Below are positions 51,958-64,000 of a stretch of 64,000 bases of DNA, one piece after another. The notes under the pieces were generated by a model. It had not been told where the DNA came from. It saw only the letters and a list, made by a program, of their open reading frames with translations, and did no database searches. A program made the translations under genes and the position numbers. Source of the stretch: Henricia sp. BOLD:AAB3569 (Eukaryota; Echinodermata; Asteroidea; Spinulosida; Echinasteridae); contig JBBELK010000307.1 in NCBI GenBank assembly GCA_037783545.1, positions 535,257 to 599,256 of the forward strand, given 5' to 3'. The stretch's first letter is position 1; every line of letters begins with the position of its first letter.

Positions 51958-54900
51958 AGTAAAGAGGGGGGTGGTGGCGTTCTCCCATTCAGAGACACAT
52001 GCGTTCCGGTTGACTTGTTTTGATTGTTTGAAACTAAAATATATTATTTTATTCCAAAATTTATTTGTATCCAATTTGTACCGTTTTTTGCTGGGTTTAT
52101 TGTACATTACATTGGTGGTGTGGGAGAGTTTCCCCGGTTTTTGGTTGTGCGAGTAAAAGAACGTTTTTCAGTTCTTTTAGGTTTAGCAAGAGCTAGCTTT
52201 CTGGGCTTCCGTCTGCCCTTCATCAGTTGCGGGTGGATTCAAAATGAATCGGATTACCTCGCATTTGGGTAAATCTTGAGAGCGATAGAACCAGCTTTTT
52301 TGTTTAGTTAGAGCAGGATTGTTTAGTGTTCAGTGACTGCTCTTTTTATAGTTCTGCTTTGTTACTGGTATTGTTTGGGTATTAACACTGAGTGGCGTTT
52401 TGTTATTTTGAAATGTCCTTTCATTATTTTGATATCCGTTGGCATATTTAGGTGTGTGCCGGCATGCTTTCTTTTTGACGCCGTTTGGTGTTAGAAAGGA
52501 TTTTTGCGTGTTTAACATATTGGCCACTCTAATTTGTGGGTGTTTTTAAAATTGTCTACCGCTCGTAGATTTTCCCAATGTTTTAGCAATTGTCTGAACA
52601 AAAACTTAGTAGTTTACCCAAAGCGGTATATTTTTCAGTTTCTGAAATATTTGCTTTGGGTAGGTTGGTAGTTGTTCACAGGTTGTTTCTCGTTGGGGTT
52701 TTTTAGTTTGCGTTCGCATCCATTGCTTTTTTGTCGAAGTTTAATGCTCTCTTAGTTTATTTGAGTTTTGTTTAGCCTTGACATATATTGGGTATAGTTT
52801 TGGTCAAGGTGTTTGTGTTTTAAATTTAGAGATCTATTTTTTGCGCTTCTTTTGCGCGTTTTCTGCTTTAAGTTGGTATAAGGGCTGTCGTATCAAGTTG
52901 GTGATGTGTCTGTTGTGTATACAGTTAAGTTCAGACACTTTGCTGGCTTGATACGCCCCGTGCGTTTTGACCACGTCATTGTTGCAGTTAAATGGCCTGG
53001 TTGGGCTTTTTTATGCGTTGTGGATGCATCCTGCTCTGCGTGACCTCCCATGGGTTGGTTCCGTTGTCCAATGAGCGTTCGTGTTCAGCGGCGAGGAAAA
53101 TCCTGATCCAAAGGTGGAAATTTTTCATCGGGTTGTGTTTCTTTGTTGTGGAAAAAGACCTTTTTCGAGTATTTGCAGTTACAATCGAGTAAAATGCAGT
53201 GTGTTGTGGTCCTTTATAGTTGGAGTTTTACCGATGTGTTGTGTTATTTTGTTTATGTTTTATTTCCACAGTTTATATTTTTGGGATTTTGTGTCATTCG
53301 TACACGTTAAATTTAAAAATCCGTTGGGTGGGATAGCGATTTTTGAGGTATAGTGTTTATTTTGGTAATTTTAAATGGTTACCCTCGAGGGTGGGTTTTT
53401 GGTAAATTACCAGATTTTTTATTTATTTGGGCTATCCCGATTAATTGTATATGTTTGGGATTATTTTTGAAAACGAATTTGTATTTTTCTTCCCGTGCAT
53501 AGCGTTTACAGGATCAGTGGCGTGTTCCACCAAGATTAAAATGGAGGTTTCCGTTATTGTATTTGGTGGAGATGGATTTTCCAAATTAATTTTGAGGTTA
53601 GGGAGTTGTTTACTCCGGTGGGGTGGATACTGAATGGTCAAGTCAGTGGTGAGAACCCGTGGGTATCTCGGATCTGAGAACGATGCAACCTGAAGATTCG
53701 GTATTTCTCGTGCTAAGCACCCGGAATACTCGGGTAACGTTTCGGTTACCACCGACTCACGATATTCCCTAAAGGAACACGGAGTAAATCAGATCAAGTA
53801 AAGAGGGGGGTGGTGGCGTTCTCCCATTCAGAGACACATGCGTTCCGGTTGACTTGTTTTGATTGTTTGAAACTAAAATATATTATTTTATTCCAAAATT
53901 TATTTGTATCCAATTTGTACCGTTTTTTGCTGGGTTTATTGTACATTACATTGGTGGTGTGGGAGAGTTTCCCCGGTTTTTGGTTGTGCGAGTAAAAGAA
54001 CGTTTTTCAGTTCTTTTAGGTTTAGCAAGAGCTAGCTTTCTGGGCTTCCGTCTGCCCTTCATCAGTTGCGGGTGGATTCAAAATGAATCGGATTACCTCG
54101 CATTTGGGTAAATCTTGAGAGCGATAGAACCAGCTTTTTTGTTTAGTTAGAGCAGGATTGTTTAGTGTTCAGTGACTGCTCTTTTTATAGTTCTGCTTTG
54201 TTACTGGTATTGTTTGGGTATTAACACTGAGTGGCGTTTTGTTATTTTGAAATGTCCTTTCATTATTTTGATATCCGTTGGCATATTTAGGTGTGTGCCG
54301 GCATGCTTTCTTTTTGACGCCGTTTGGTGTTAGAAAGGATTTTTGCGTGTTTAACATATTGGCCACTCTAATTTTTGGGTGTTTTTAAAATTGTCTACCG
54401 CTCGTAGATTTTCCCAATGTTTTAGCAATTGTCTGAACAAAAACTTAGTAGTTTACCCAAAGCGGTATATTTTTCAGTTTCTGAAATATTTGCTTTGGGT
54501 AGGTTGGTAGTTGTTCACAGGTTGTTTCTCGTTGGGGTTTTTTAGTTTGCGTTCGCATCCATTGCTTTTTTGTCGAAGTTTAATGCTCTCTTAGTTTATT
54601 TGAGTTTTGTTTAGCCTTGACATATATTGGGTATAGTTTTGGTCAAGGTGTTTGTGTTTTAAATTTAGAGATCTATTTTTTGCGCTTATTTTGCGCGTTT
54701 TCTGCTTTAAGTTGGTATAAGGGCTGTCGTATCAAGTTGGTGATGTGTCTGTTGTGTATACAGTTAAGTTCAGACACTTTGCTGGCTTGATACGCCCCGT
54801 GCGTTTTGACCACGTCATTGTTGCAGTTAAATGGCCTGGTTGGGCTTTTTTATGCGTTGTGGATGCATCCTGCTCTGCGTGACCTCCCATGGGTTGGTTC

Positions 54901-57900
54901 CGTTGTCCAATGAGCGTTCGTGTTCAGCGGCGAGGAAAATCCTGATCCAAAGGTGGAAATTTTTCATCGGGTTGTGTTTCTTTGTTGTGGAAAAAGACCT
55001 TTTTCGAGTATTTGCAGTTACAATCGAGTAAAATGCAGTGTGTTGTGGTCCTTTATAGTTGGAGTTTTACCGATGTGTTGTGTTATTTTGTTTATGTTTT
55101 ATTTCCACAGTTTATATTTTTGGGATTTTGTGTCATTCGTACACGTTAAATTTAAAAATCCGTTGGGTGGGATAGCGATTTTTGAGGTATAGTGTTTATT
55201 TTGGTAATTTTAAATGGTTACCCTCGAGGGTGGGTTTTTGGTAAATTACCAGATTTTTTATTTATTTGGGCTATCCCGATTAATTGTATATGTTTGGGAT
55301 TATTTTTGAAAACGAATTTGTATTTTTCTTCCCGTGCATAGCGTTTACAGGATCAGTGGCGTGTTCCACCAAGATTAAAATGGAGGTTTCCGTTATTGTA
55401 TTTGGTGGAGATGGATTTTCCAAATTAATTTTGAGGTTAGGGAGTTGTTTACTCCGGTGGGGTGGATACTGAATGGTCAAGTCAGTGGTGAGAACCCGTG
55501 GGTATCTCGGATCTGAGAACGATGCAACCTGAAGATTCGGTATTTCTCGTGCTAAGCACCCGGAATACTCGGGTAACGTTTCGGTTACCACCGACTCACG
55601 ATATTCCCTAAAGGAACACGGAGTAAATCAGATCAAGTAAAGAGGGGGGTGGTGGCGTTCTCCCATTCAGAGACACATGCGTTCCGGTTGACTTGTTTTG
55701 ATTGTTTGAAACTAAAATATATTATTTTATTCCAAAATTTATTTGTATCCAATTTGTACCGTTTTTTGCTGGGTTTATTGTACATTACATTGGTGGTGTG
55801 GGAGAGTTTCCCCGGTTTTTGGTTGTGCGAGTAAAAGAACGTTTTTCAGTTCTTTTAGGTTTAGCAAGAGCTAGCTTTCTGGGCTTCCGTCTGCCCTTCA
55901 TCAGTTGCGGGTGGATTCAAAATGAATCGGATTACCTCGCATTTGGGTAAATCTTGAGAGCGATAGAACCAGCTTTTTTGTTTAGTTAGAGCAGGATTGT
56001 TTAGTGTTCAGTGACTGCTCTTTTTATAGTTCTGCTTTGTTACTGGTATTGTTTGGGTATTAACACTGAGTGGCGTTTTGTTATTTTGAAATGTCCTTTC
56101 ATTATTTTGATATCCGTTGGCATATTTAGGTGTGTGCCGGCATGCTTTCTTTTTGACGCCGTTTGGTGTTAGAAAGGATTTTTGCGTGTTTAACATATTG
56201 GCCACTCTAATTTTTGGGTGTTTTTAAAATTGTCTACCGCTCGTAGATTTTCCCAATGTTTTAGCAATTGTCTGAACAAAAACTTAGTAGTTTACCCAAA
56301 GCGGTATATTTTTCAGTTTCTGAAATATTTGCTTTGGGTAGGTTGGTAGTTGTTCACAGGTTGTTTCTCGTTGGGGTTTTTTAGTTTGCGTTCGCATCCA
56401 TTGCTTTTTTGTCGAAGTTTAATGCTCTCTTAGTTTATTTGAGTTTTGTTTAGCCTTGACATATATTGGGTATAGTTTTGGTCAAGGTGTTTGTGTTTTA
56501 AATTTAGAGATCTATTTTTTGCGCTTCTTTTGCGCGTTTTCTGCTTTAAGTTGGTATAAGGGCTGTCGTATCAAGTTGGTGATGTGTCTGTTGTGTATAC
56601 AGTTAAGTTCAGACACTTTGCTGGCTTGATACGCCCCGTGCGTTTTGACCACGTCATTGTTGCAGTTAAATGGCCTGGTTGGGCTTTTTTATGCGTTGTG
56701 GATGCATCCTGCTCTGCGTGACCTCCCATGGGTTGGTTCCGTTGTCCAATGAGCGTTCGTGTTCAGCGGCGAGGAAAATCCTGATCCAAAGGTGGAAATT
56801 TTTCATCGGGTTGTGTTTCTTTGTTGTGGAAAAAGACCTTTTTCGAGTATTTGCAGTTACAATCGAGTAAAATGCAGTGTGTTGTGGTCCTTTATAGTTG
56901 GAGTTTTACCGATGTGTTGTGTTATTTTGTTTATGTTTTATTTCCACAGTTTATATTTTTGGGATTTTGTGTCATTCGTACACGTTAAATTTAAAAATCC
57001 GTTGGGTGGGATAGCGATTTTTGAGGTATAGTGTTTATTTTGGTAATTTTAAATGGTTACCCTCGAGGGTGGGTTTTTGGTAAATTACCAGATTTTTTAT
57101 TTATTTGGGCTATCCCGATTAATTGTATATGTTTGGGATTATTTTTGAAAACGAATTTGTATTTTTCTTCCCGTGCATAGCGTTTACAGGATCAGTGGCG
57201 TGTTCCACCAAGATTAAAATGGAGGTTTCCGTTATTGTATTTGGTGGAGATGGATTTTCCAAATTAATTTTGAGGTTAGGGAGTTGTTTACTCCGGTGGG
57301 GTGGATACTGAATGGTCAAGTCAGTGGTGAGAACCCGTGGGTATCTCGGATCTGAGAACGATGCAACCTGAAGATTCGGTATTTCTCGTGCTAAGCACCC
57401 GGAATACTCGGGTAACGTTTCGGTTACCACCGACTCACGATATTCCCTAAAGGAACACGGAGTAAATCAGATCAAGTAAAGAGGGGGGTGGTGGCGTTCT
57501 CCCATTCAGAGACACATGCGTTCCGGTTGACTTGTTTTGATTGTTTGAAACTAAAATATATTATTTTATTCCAAAATTTATTTGTATCCAATTTGTACCG
57601 TTTTTTGCTGGGTTTATTGTACATTACATTGGTGGTGTGGGAGAGTTTCCCCGGTTTTTGGTTGTGCGAGTAAAAGAACGTTTTTCAGTTCTTTTAGGTT
57701 TAGCAAGAGCTAGCTTTCTGGGCTTCCGTCTGCCCTTCATCAGTTGCGGGTGGATTCAAAATGAATCGGATTACCTCGCATTTGGGTAAATCTTGAGAGC
57801 GATAGAACCAGCTTTTTTGTTTAGTTAGAGCAGGATTGTTTAGTGTTCAGTGACTGCTCTTTTTATAGTTCTGCTTTGTTACTGGTATTGTTTGGGTATT

Positions 57901-60900
57901 AACACTGAGTGGCGTTTTGTTATTTTGAAATGTCCTTTCATTATTTTGATATCCGTTGGCATATTTAGGTGTGTGCCGGCATGCTTTCTTTTTGACGCCG
58001 TTTGGTGTTAGAAAGGATTTTTGCGTGTTTAACATATTGGCCACTCTAATTTTTGGGTGTTTTTAAAATTGTCTACCGCTCGTAGATTTTCCCAATGTTT
58101 TAGCAATTGTCTGAACAAAAACTTAGTAGTTTACCCAAAGCGGTATATTTTTCAGTTTCTGAAATATTTGCTTTGGGTAGGTTGGTAGTTGTTCACAGGT
58201 TGTTTCTCGTTGGGGTTTTTTAGTTTGCGTTCGCATCCATTGCTTTTTTGTCGAAGTTTAATGCTCTCTTAGTTTATTTGAGTTTTGTTTAGCCTTGACA
58301 TATATTGGGTATAGTTTTGGTCAAGGTGTTTGTGTTTTAAATTTAGAGATCTATTTTTTGCGCTTCTTTTGCGCGTTTTCTGCTTTAAGTTGGTATAAGG
58401 GCTGTCGTATCAAGTTGGTGATGTGTCTGTTGTGTATACAGTTAAGTTCAGACACTTTGCTGGCTTGATACGCCCCGTGCGTTTTGACCACGTCATTGTT
58501 GCAGTTAAATGGCCTGGTTGGGCTTTTTTATGCGTTGTGGATGCATCCTGCTCTGCGTGACCTCCCATGGGTTGGTTCCGTTGTCCAATGAGCGTTCGTG
58601 TTCAGCGGCGAGGAAAATCCTGATCCAAAGGTGGAAATTTTTCATCGGGTTGTGTTTCTTTGTTGTGGAAAAAGACCTTTTTCGAGTATTTGCAGTTACA
58701 ATCGAGTAAAATGCAGTGTGTTGTGGTCCTTTATAGTTGGAGTTTTACCGATGTGTTGTGTTATTTTGTTTATGTTTTATTTCCACAGTTTATATTTTTG
58801 GGATTTTGTGTCATTCGTACACGTTAAATTTAAAAATCCGTTGGGTGGGATAGCGATTTTTGAGGTATAGTGTTTATTTTGGTAATTTTAAATGGTTACC
58901 CTCGAGGGTGGGTTTTTGGTAAATTACCAGATTTTTTATTTATTTGGGCTATCCCGATTAATTGTATATGTTTGGGATTATTTTTGAAAACGAATTTGTA
59001 TTTTTCTTCCCGTGCATAGCGTTTACAGGATCAGTGGCGTGTTCCACCAAGATTAAAATGGAGGTTTCCGTTATTGTATTTGGTGGAGATGGATTTTCCA
59101 AATTAATTTTGAGGTTAGGGAGTTGTTTACTCCGGTGGGGTGGATACTGAATGGTCAAGTCAGTGGTGAGAACCCGTGGGTATCTCGGATCTGAGAACGA
59201 TGCAACCTGAAGATTCGGTATTTCTCGTGCTAAGCACCCGGAATACTCGGGTAACGTTTCGGTTACCACCGACTCACGATATTCCCTAAAGGAACACGGA
59301 GTAAATCAGATCAAGTAAAGAGGGGGGTGGTGGCGTTCTCCCATTCAGAGACACATGCGTTCCGGTTGACTTGTTTTGATTGTTTGAAACTAAAATATAT
59401 TATTTTATTCCAAAATTTATTTGTATCCAATTTGTACCGTTTTTTGCTGGGTTTATTGTACATTACATTGGTGGTGTGGGAGAGTTTCCCCGGTTTTTGG
59501 TTGTGCGAGTAAAAGAACGTTTTTCAGTTCTTTTAGGTTTAGCAAGAGCTAGCTTTCTGGGCTTCCGTCTGCCCTTCATCAGTTGCGGGTGGATTCAAAA
59601 TGAATCGGATTACCTCGCATTTGGGTAAATCTTGAGAGCGATAGAACCAGCTTTTTTGTTTAGTTAGAGCAGGATTGTTTAGTGTTCAGTGACTGCTCTT
59701 TTTATAGTTCTGCTTTGTTACTGGTATTGTTTGGGTATTAACACTGAGTGGCGTTTTGTTATTTTGAAATGTCCTTTCATTATTTTGATATCCGTTGGCA
59801 TATTTAGGTGTGTGCCGGCATGCTTTCTTTTTGACGCCGTTTGGTGTTAGAAAGGATTTTTGCGTGTTTAACATATTGGCCACTCTAATTTTTGGGTGTT
59901 TTTAAAATTGTCTACCGCTCGTAGATTTTCCCAATGTTTTAGCAATTGTCTGAACAAAAACTTAGTAGTTTACCCAAAGCGGTATATTTTTCAGTTTCTG
60001 AAATATTTGCTTTGGGTAGGTTGGTAGTTGTTCACAGGTTGTTTCTCGTTGGGGTTTTTTAGTTTGCGTTCGCATCCATTGCTTTTTTGTCGAAGTTTAA
60101 TGCTCTCTTAGTTTATTTGAGTTTTGTTTAGCCTTGACATATATTGGGTATAGTTTTGGTCAAGGTGTTTGTGTTTTAAATTTAGAGATCTATTTTTTGC
60201 GCTTCTTTTGCGCGTTTTCTGCTTTAAGTTGGTATAAGGGCTGTCGTATCAAGTTGGTGATGTGTCTGTTGTGTATACAGTTAAGTTCAGACACTTTGCT
60301 GGCTTGATACGCCCCGTGCGTTTTGACCACGTCATTGTTGCAGTTAAATGGCCTGGTTGGGCTTTTTTATGCGTTGTGGATGCATCCTGCTCTGCGTGAC
60401 CTCCCATGGGTTGGTTCCGTTGTCCAATGAGCGTTCGTGTTCAGCGGCGAGGAAAATCCTGATCCAAAGGTGGAAATTTTTCATCGGGTTGTGTTTCTTT
60501 GTTGTGGAAAAAGACCTTTTTCGAGTATTTGCAGTTACAATCGAGTAAAATGCAGTGTGTTGTGGTCCTTTATAGTTGGAGTTTTACCGATGTGTTGTGT
60601 TATTTTGTTTATGTTTTATTTCCACAGTTTATATTTTTGGGATTTTGTGTCATTCGTACACGTTAAATTTAAAAATCCGTTGGGTGGGATAGCGATTTTT
60701 GAGGTATAGTGTTTATTTTGGTAATTTTAAATGGTTACCCTCGAGGGTGGGTTTTTGGTAAATTACCAGATTTTTTATTTATTTGGGCTATCCCGATTAA
60801 TTGTATATGTTTGGGATTATTTTTGAAAACGAATTTGTATTTTTCTTCCCGTGCATAGCGTTTACAGGATCAGTGGCGTGTTCCACCAAGATTAAAATGG

Positions 60901-63900
60901 AGGTTTCCGTTATTGTATTTGGTGGAGATGGATTTTCCAAATTAATTTTGAGGTTAGGGAGTTGTTTACTCCGGTGGGGTGGATACTGAATGGTCAAGTC
61001 AGTGGTGAGAACCCGTGGGTATCTCGGATCTGAGAACGATGCAACCTGAAGATTCGGTATTTCTCGTGCTAAGCACCCGGAATACTCGGGTAACGTTTCG
61101 GTTACCACCGACTCACGATATTCCCTAAAGGAACACGGAGTAAATCAGATCAAGTAAAGAGGGGGGTGGTGGCGTTCTCCCATTCAGAGACACATGCGTT
61201 CCGGTTGACTTGTTTTGATTGTTTGAAACTAAAATATATTATTTTATTCCAAAATTTATTTGTATCCAATTTGTACCGTTTTTTGCTGGGTTTATTGTAC
61301 ATTACATTGGTGGTGTGGGAGAGTTTCCCCGGTTTTTGGTTGTGCGAGTAAAAGAACGTTTTTCAGTTCTTTTAGGTTTAGCAAGAGCTAGCTTTCTGGG
61401 CTTCCGTCTGCCCTTCATCAGTTGCGGGTGGATTCAAAATGAATCGGATTACCTCGCATTTGGGTAAATCTTGAGAGCGATAGAACCAGCTTTTTTGTTT
61501 AGTTAGAGCAGGATTGTTTAGTGTTCAGTGACTGCTCTTTTTATAGTTCTGCTTTGTTACTGGTATTGTTTGGGTATTAACACTGAGTGGCGTTTTGTTA
61601 TTTTGAAATGTCCTTTCATTATTTTGATATCCGTTGGCATATTTAGGTGTGTGCCGGCATGCTTTCTTTTTGACGCCGTTTGGTGTTAGAAAGGATTTTT
61701 GCGTGTTTAACATATTGGCCACTCTAATTTTTGGGTGTTTTTAAAATTGTCTACCGCTCGTAGATTTTCCCAATGTTTTAGCAATTGTCTGAACAAAAAC
61801 TTAGTAGTTTACCCAAAGCGGTATATTTTTCAGTTTCTGAAATATTTGCTTTGGGTAGGTTGGTAGTTGTTCACAGGTTGTTTCTCGTTGGGGTTTTTTA
61901 GTTTGCGTTCGCATCCATTGCTTTTTTGTCGAAGTTTAATGCTCTCTTAGTTTATTTGAGTTTTGTTTAGCCTTGACATATATTGGGTATAGTTTTGGTC
62001 AAGGTGAGATCTATTTTTTGCGCTTCTTTTGCGCGTTTTCTGCTTTAAGTTGGTATAAGGGCTGTCGTATCAAGTTGGTGATGTGTCTGTTGTGTATACA
62101 GTTAAGTTCAGACACTTTGCTGGCTTGATACGCCCCGTGCGTTTTGACCACGTCATTGTTGCAGTTAAATGGCCTGGTTGGGCTTTTTTATGCGTTGTGG
62201 ATGCATCCTGCTCTGCGTGACCTCCCATGGGTTGGTTCCGTTGTCCAATGAGCGTTCGTGTTCAGCGGCGAGGAAAATCCTGATCCAAAGGTGGAAATTT
62301 TTCATCGGGTTGTGTTTCTTTGTTGTGGAAAAAGACCTTTTTCGAGTATTTGCAGTTACAATCGAGTAAAATGCAGTGTGTTGTGGTCCTTTATAGTTGG
62401 AGTTTTACCGATGTGTTGTGTTATTTTGTTTATGTTTTATTTCCACAGTTTATATTTTTGGGATTTTGTGTCATTCGTACACGTTAAATTTAAAAATCCG
62501 TTGGGTGGGATAGCGATTTTTGAGGTATAGTGTTTATTTTGGTAATTTTAAATGGTTACCCTCGAGGGTGGGTTTTTGGTAAATTACCAGATTTTTTATT
62601 TATTTGGGCTATCCCGATTAATTGTATATGTTTGGGATTATTTTTGAAAACGAATTTGTATTTTTCTTCCCGTGCATAGCGTTTACAGGATCAGTGGCGT
62701 GTTCCACCAAGATTAAAATGGAGGTTTCCGTTATTGTATTTGGTGGAGATGGATTTTCCAAATTAATTTTGAGGTTAGGGAGTTGTTTACTCCGGTGGGG
62801 TGGATACTGAATGGTCAAGTCAGTGGTGAGAACCCGTGGGTATCTCGGATCTGAGAACGATGCAACCTGAAGATTCGGTATTTCTCGTGCTAAGCACCCG
62901 GAATACTCAGGTAACGTTTCGGTTACCACCGACTCACGATATTCCCTAAAGGAACACGGAGTAAATCAGATCAAGTAAAGAGGGGGGTGGTGGCGTTCTC
63001 CCATTCAGAGACACATGCGTTCCGGTTGACTTGTTTTGATTGTTTGAAACTAAAATATATTATTTTATTCCAAAATTTATTTGTATCCAATTTGTACCGT
63101 TTTTTGCTGGGTTTATTGTACATTACATTGGTGGTGTGGGAGAGTTTCCCCGGTTTTTGGTTGTGCGAGTAAAAGAACGTTTTTCAGTTCTTTTAGGTTT
63201 AGCAAGAGCTAGCTTTCTGGGCTTCCGTCTGCCCTTCTTCAGTTGCGGGTGGATTCAAAATGAATCGGATTACCTCGCATTTGGGTAAATCTTGAGAGCG
63301 ATAGAACCAGCTTTTTTGTTTAGTTAGAGCAGGATTGTTTAGTGTTCAGTGACTGCTCTTTTTATAGTTCTGCTTTGTTACTGGTATTGTTTGGGTATTA
63401 ACACTGAGTGGCGTTTTGTTATTTTGAAATGTCCTTTCATTATTTTGATATCCGTTGGCATATTTAGGTGTGTGCCGGCATGCTTTCTTTTTGACGCCGT
63501 TTGGTGTTAGAAAGGATTTTTGCGTGTTTAACATATTGGCCACTCTAATTTTTGGGTGTTTTTAAAATTGTCTACCGCTCGTAGATTTTCCCAATGTTTT
63601 AGCAATTGTCTGAACAAAAACTTAGTAGTTTACCCAAAGCGGTATATTTTTCAGTTTCTGAAATATTTGCTTTGGGTAGGTTGGTAGTTGTTCACAGGTT
63701 GTTTCTCGTTGGGGTTTTTTAGTTTGCGTTCGCATCCATTGCTTTTTTGTCGAAGTTTAATGCTCTCTTAGTTTATTTGAGTTTTGTTTAGCCTTGACAT
63801 ATATTGGGTATAGTTTTGGTCAAGGTGTTTGTGTTTTAAATTTAGAGATCTATTTTTTGCGCTTCTTTTGCGCGTTTTCTGCTTTAAGTTGGTATAAGGG

Positions 63901-64000
63901 CTGTCGTATCAAGTTGGTGATGTGTCTGTTGTGTATACAGTTAAGTTCAGACACTTTGCTGGCTTGATACGCCCCGTGCGTTTTGACCACGTCATTGTTG

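Larger units (their letters stand above)
48280..64000 (+). repeat. tandem array of a 1839-bp unit, at least 8.5 copies
   Basis: Copies start at 48280, 50119, 51958, 53797, 55636, 57475, 59314, 61153 and 62974. The last runs off the window. By eye the copies are near-identical. Private differences seen: T at 50492, G at 52536, A at 54688, A at 62909, T at 63238, a C/T difference of the first copy's junction, and an 18-bp deletion in copy 8 after 62006. The plus strand is rich in T and G (in 50521-50580: 28 T, 15 G, 11 A, 6 C). No ORF exceeds 103 codons and none resembles a known protein. I could match no rRNA, snRNA, histone or tRNA gene to it. Confidence 0.97.

Noticed and set aside
48280-64000. 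Small ORFs in each 1839-bp unit (61-103 codons, hydrophobic)
   Set aside because: Hydrophobic content follows from T-rich DNA, none has a recognised domain, and near-identity of copies gives no test of codon conservation.

Overview
The window is eukaryotic (metazoan) nuclear DNA. The evidence is GT-AG introns with phase-consistent exons on both strands, an LTR retrotransposon primed by an animal tRNA-Leu, a tRNA-derived SINE, satellites, and many small inverted-repeat transposons. The frequent ACATGTACATGTA strings and TAGGCCTA-like palindromes suggest a marine invertebrate, perhaps an echinoderm or hemichordate. That taxonomic guess is inference and no gene settles it.

Layout. 1-350 is a 25-bp minisatellite. 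3.7-17.4 kb holds a minus-strand gene with seven assembled exons and an incomplete 5' end. It encodes a protein with a ParB/sulfiredoxin-like domain, and its introns are full of inverted-repeat elements (notably 4632-6537, 8377-8764, 10820-11230, 11552-12348, 14720-14964, 16376-16935). 17.66-20.94 kb is a 178-bp satellite with a seven-monomer higher-order repeat. 21-26.6 kb is a mosaic of nested foldback and terminal-inverted-repeat elements.

26668-36554 is a complete, young Gypsy-type LTR retrotransposon on the minus strand: 1.42-kb LTRs, a GTAG target duplication, a tRNA-Leu primer site, gag, and a pol reached by a -1 frameshift at GGGAAAC. A third ORF encodes two C2H2 zinc fingers in the position where other elements carry env.

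37-38.3 kb holds 19-bp minisatellites. 38558-44163 holds a plus-strand gene of unknown function (six coding exons, about 247 residues) with tandemly duplicated phase-1 exons and a basic C-terminus. A SINE, a 33-bp minisatellite and palindromic DNA lie in its introns, and an 870-bp foldback follows its stop codon. 45-48.2 kb holds further small transposons.

48280-64000 is a tandem array of a 1839-bp unit: eight full copies, a ninth running off the edge, and only six single-base variants plus one 18-bp deletion noticed. Each unit carries a 67-nt pre-miRNA-like hairpin whose G:U wobbles pair only in plus-strand RNA. This array and its hairpin are the best candidate for something undescribed. The gypsy zinc-finger ORF and the frameshift signal come next.

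How parts work together: the gypsy ORFs form one replication unit. The two host genes show no functional link. All exon models come from reading splice signals and phases, without transcript support.
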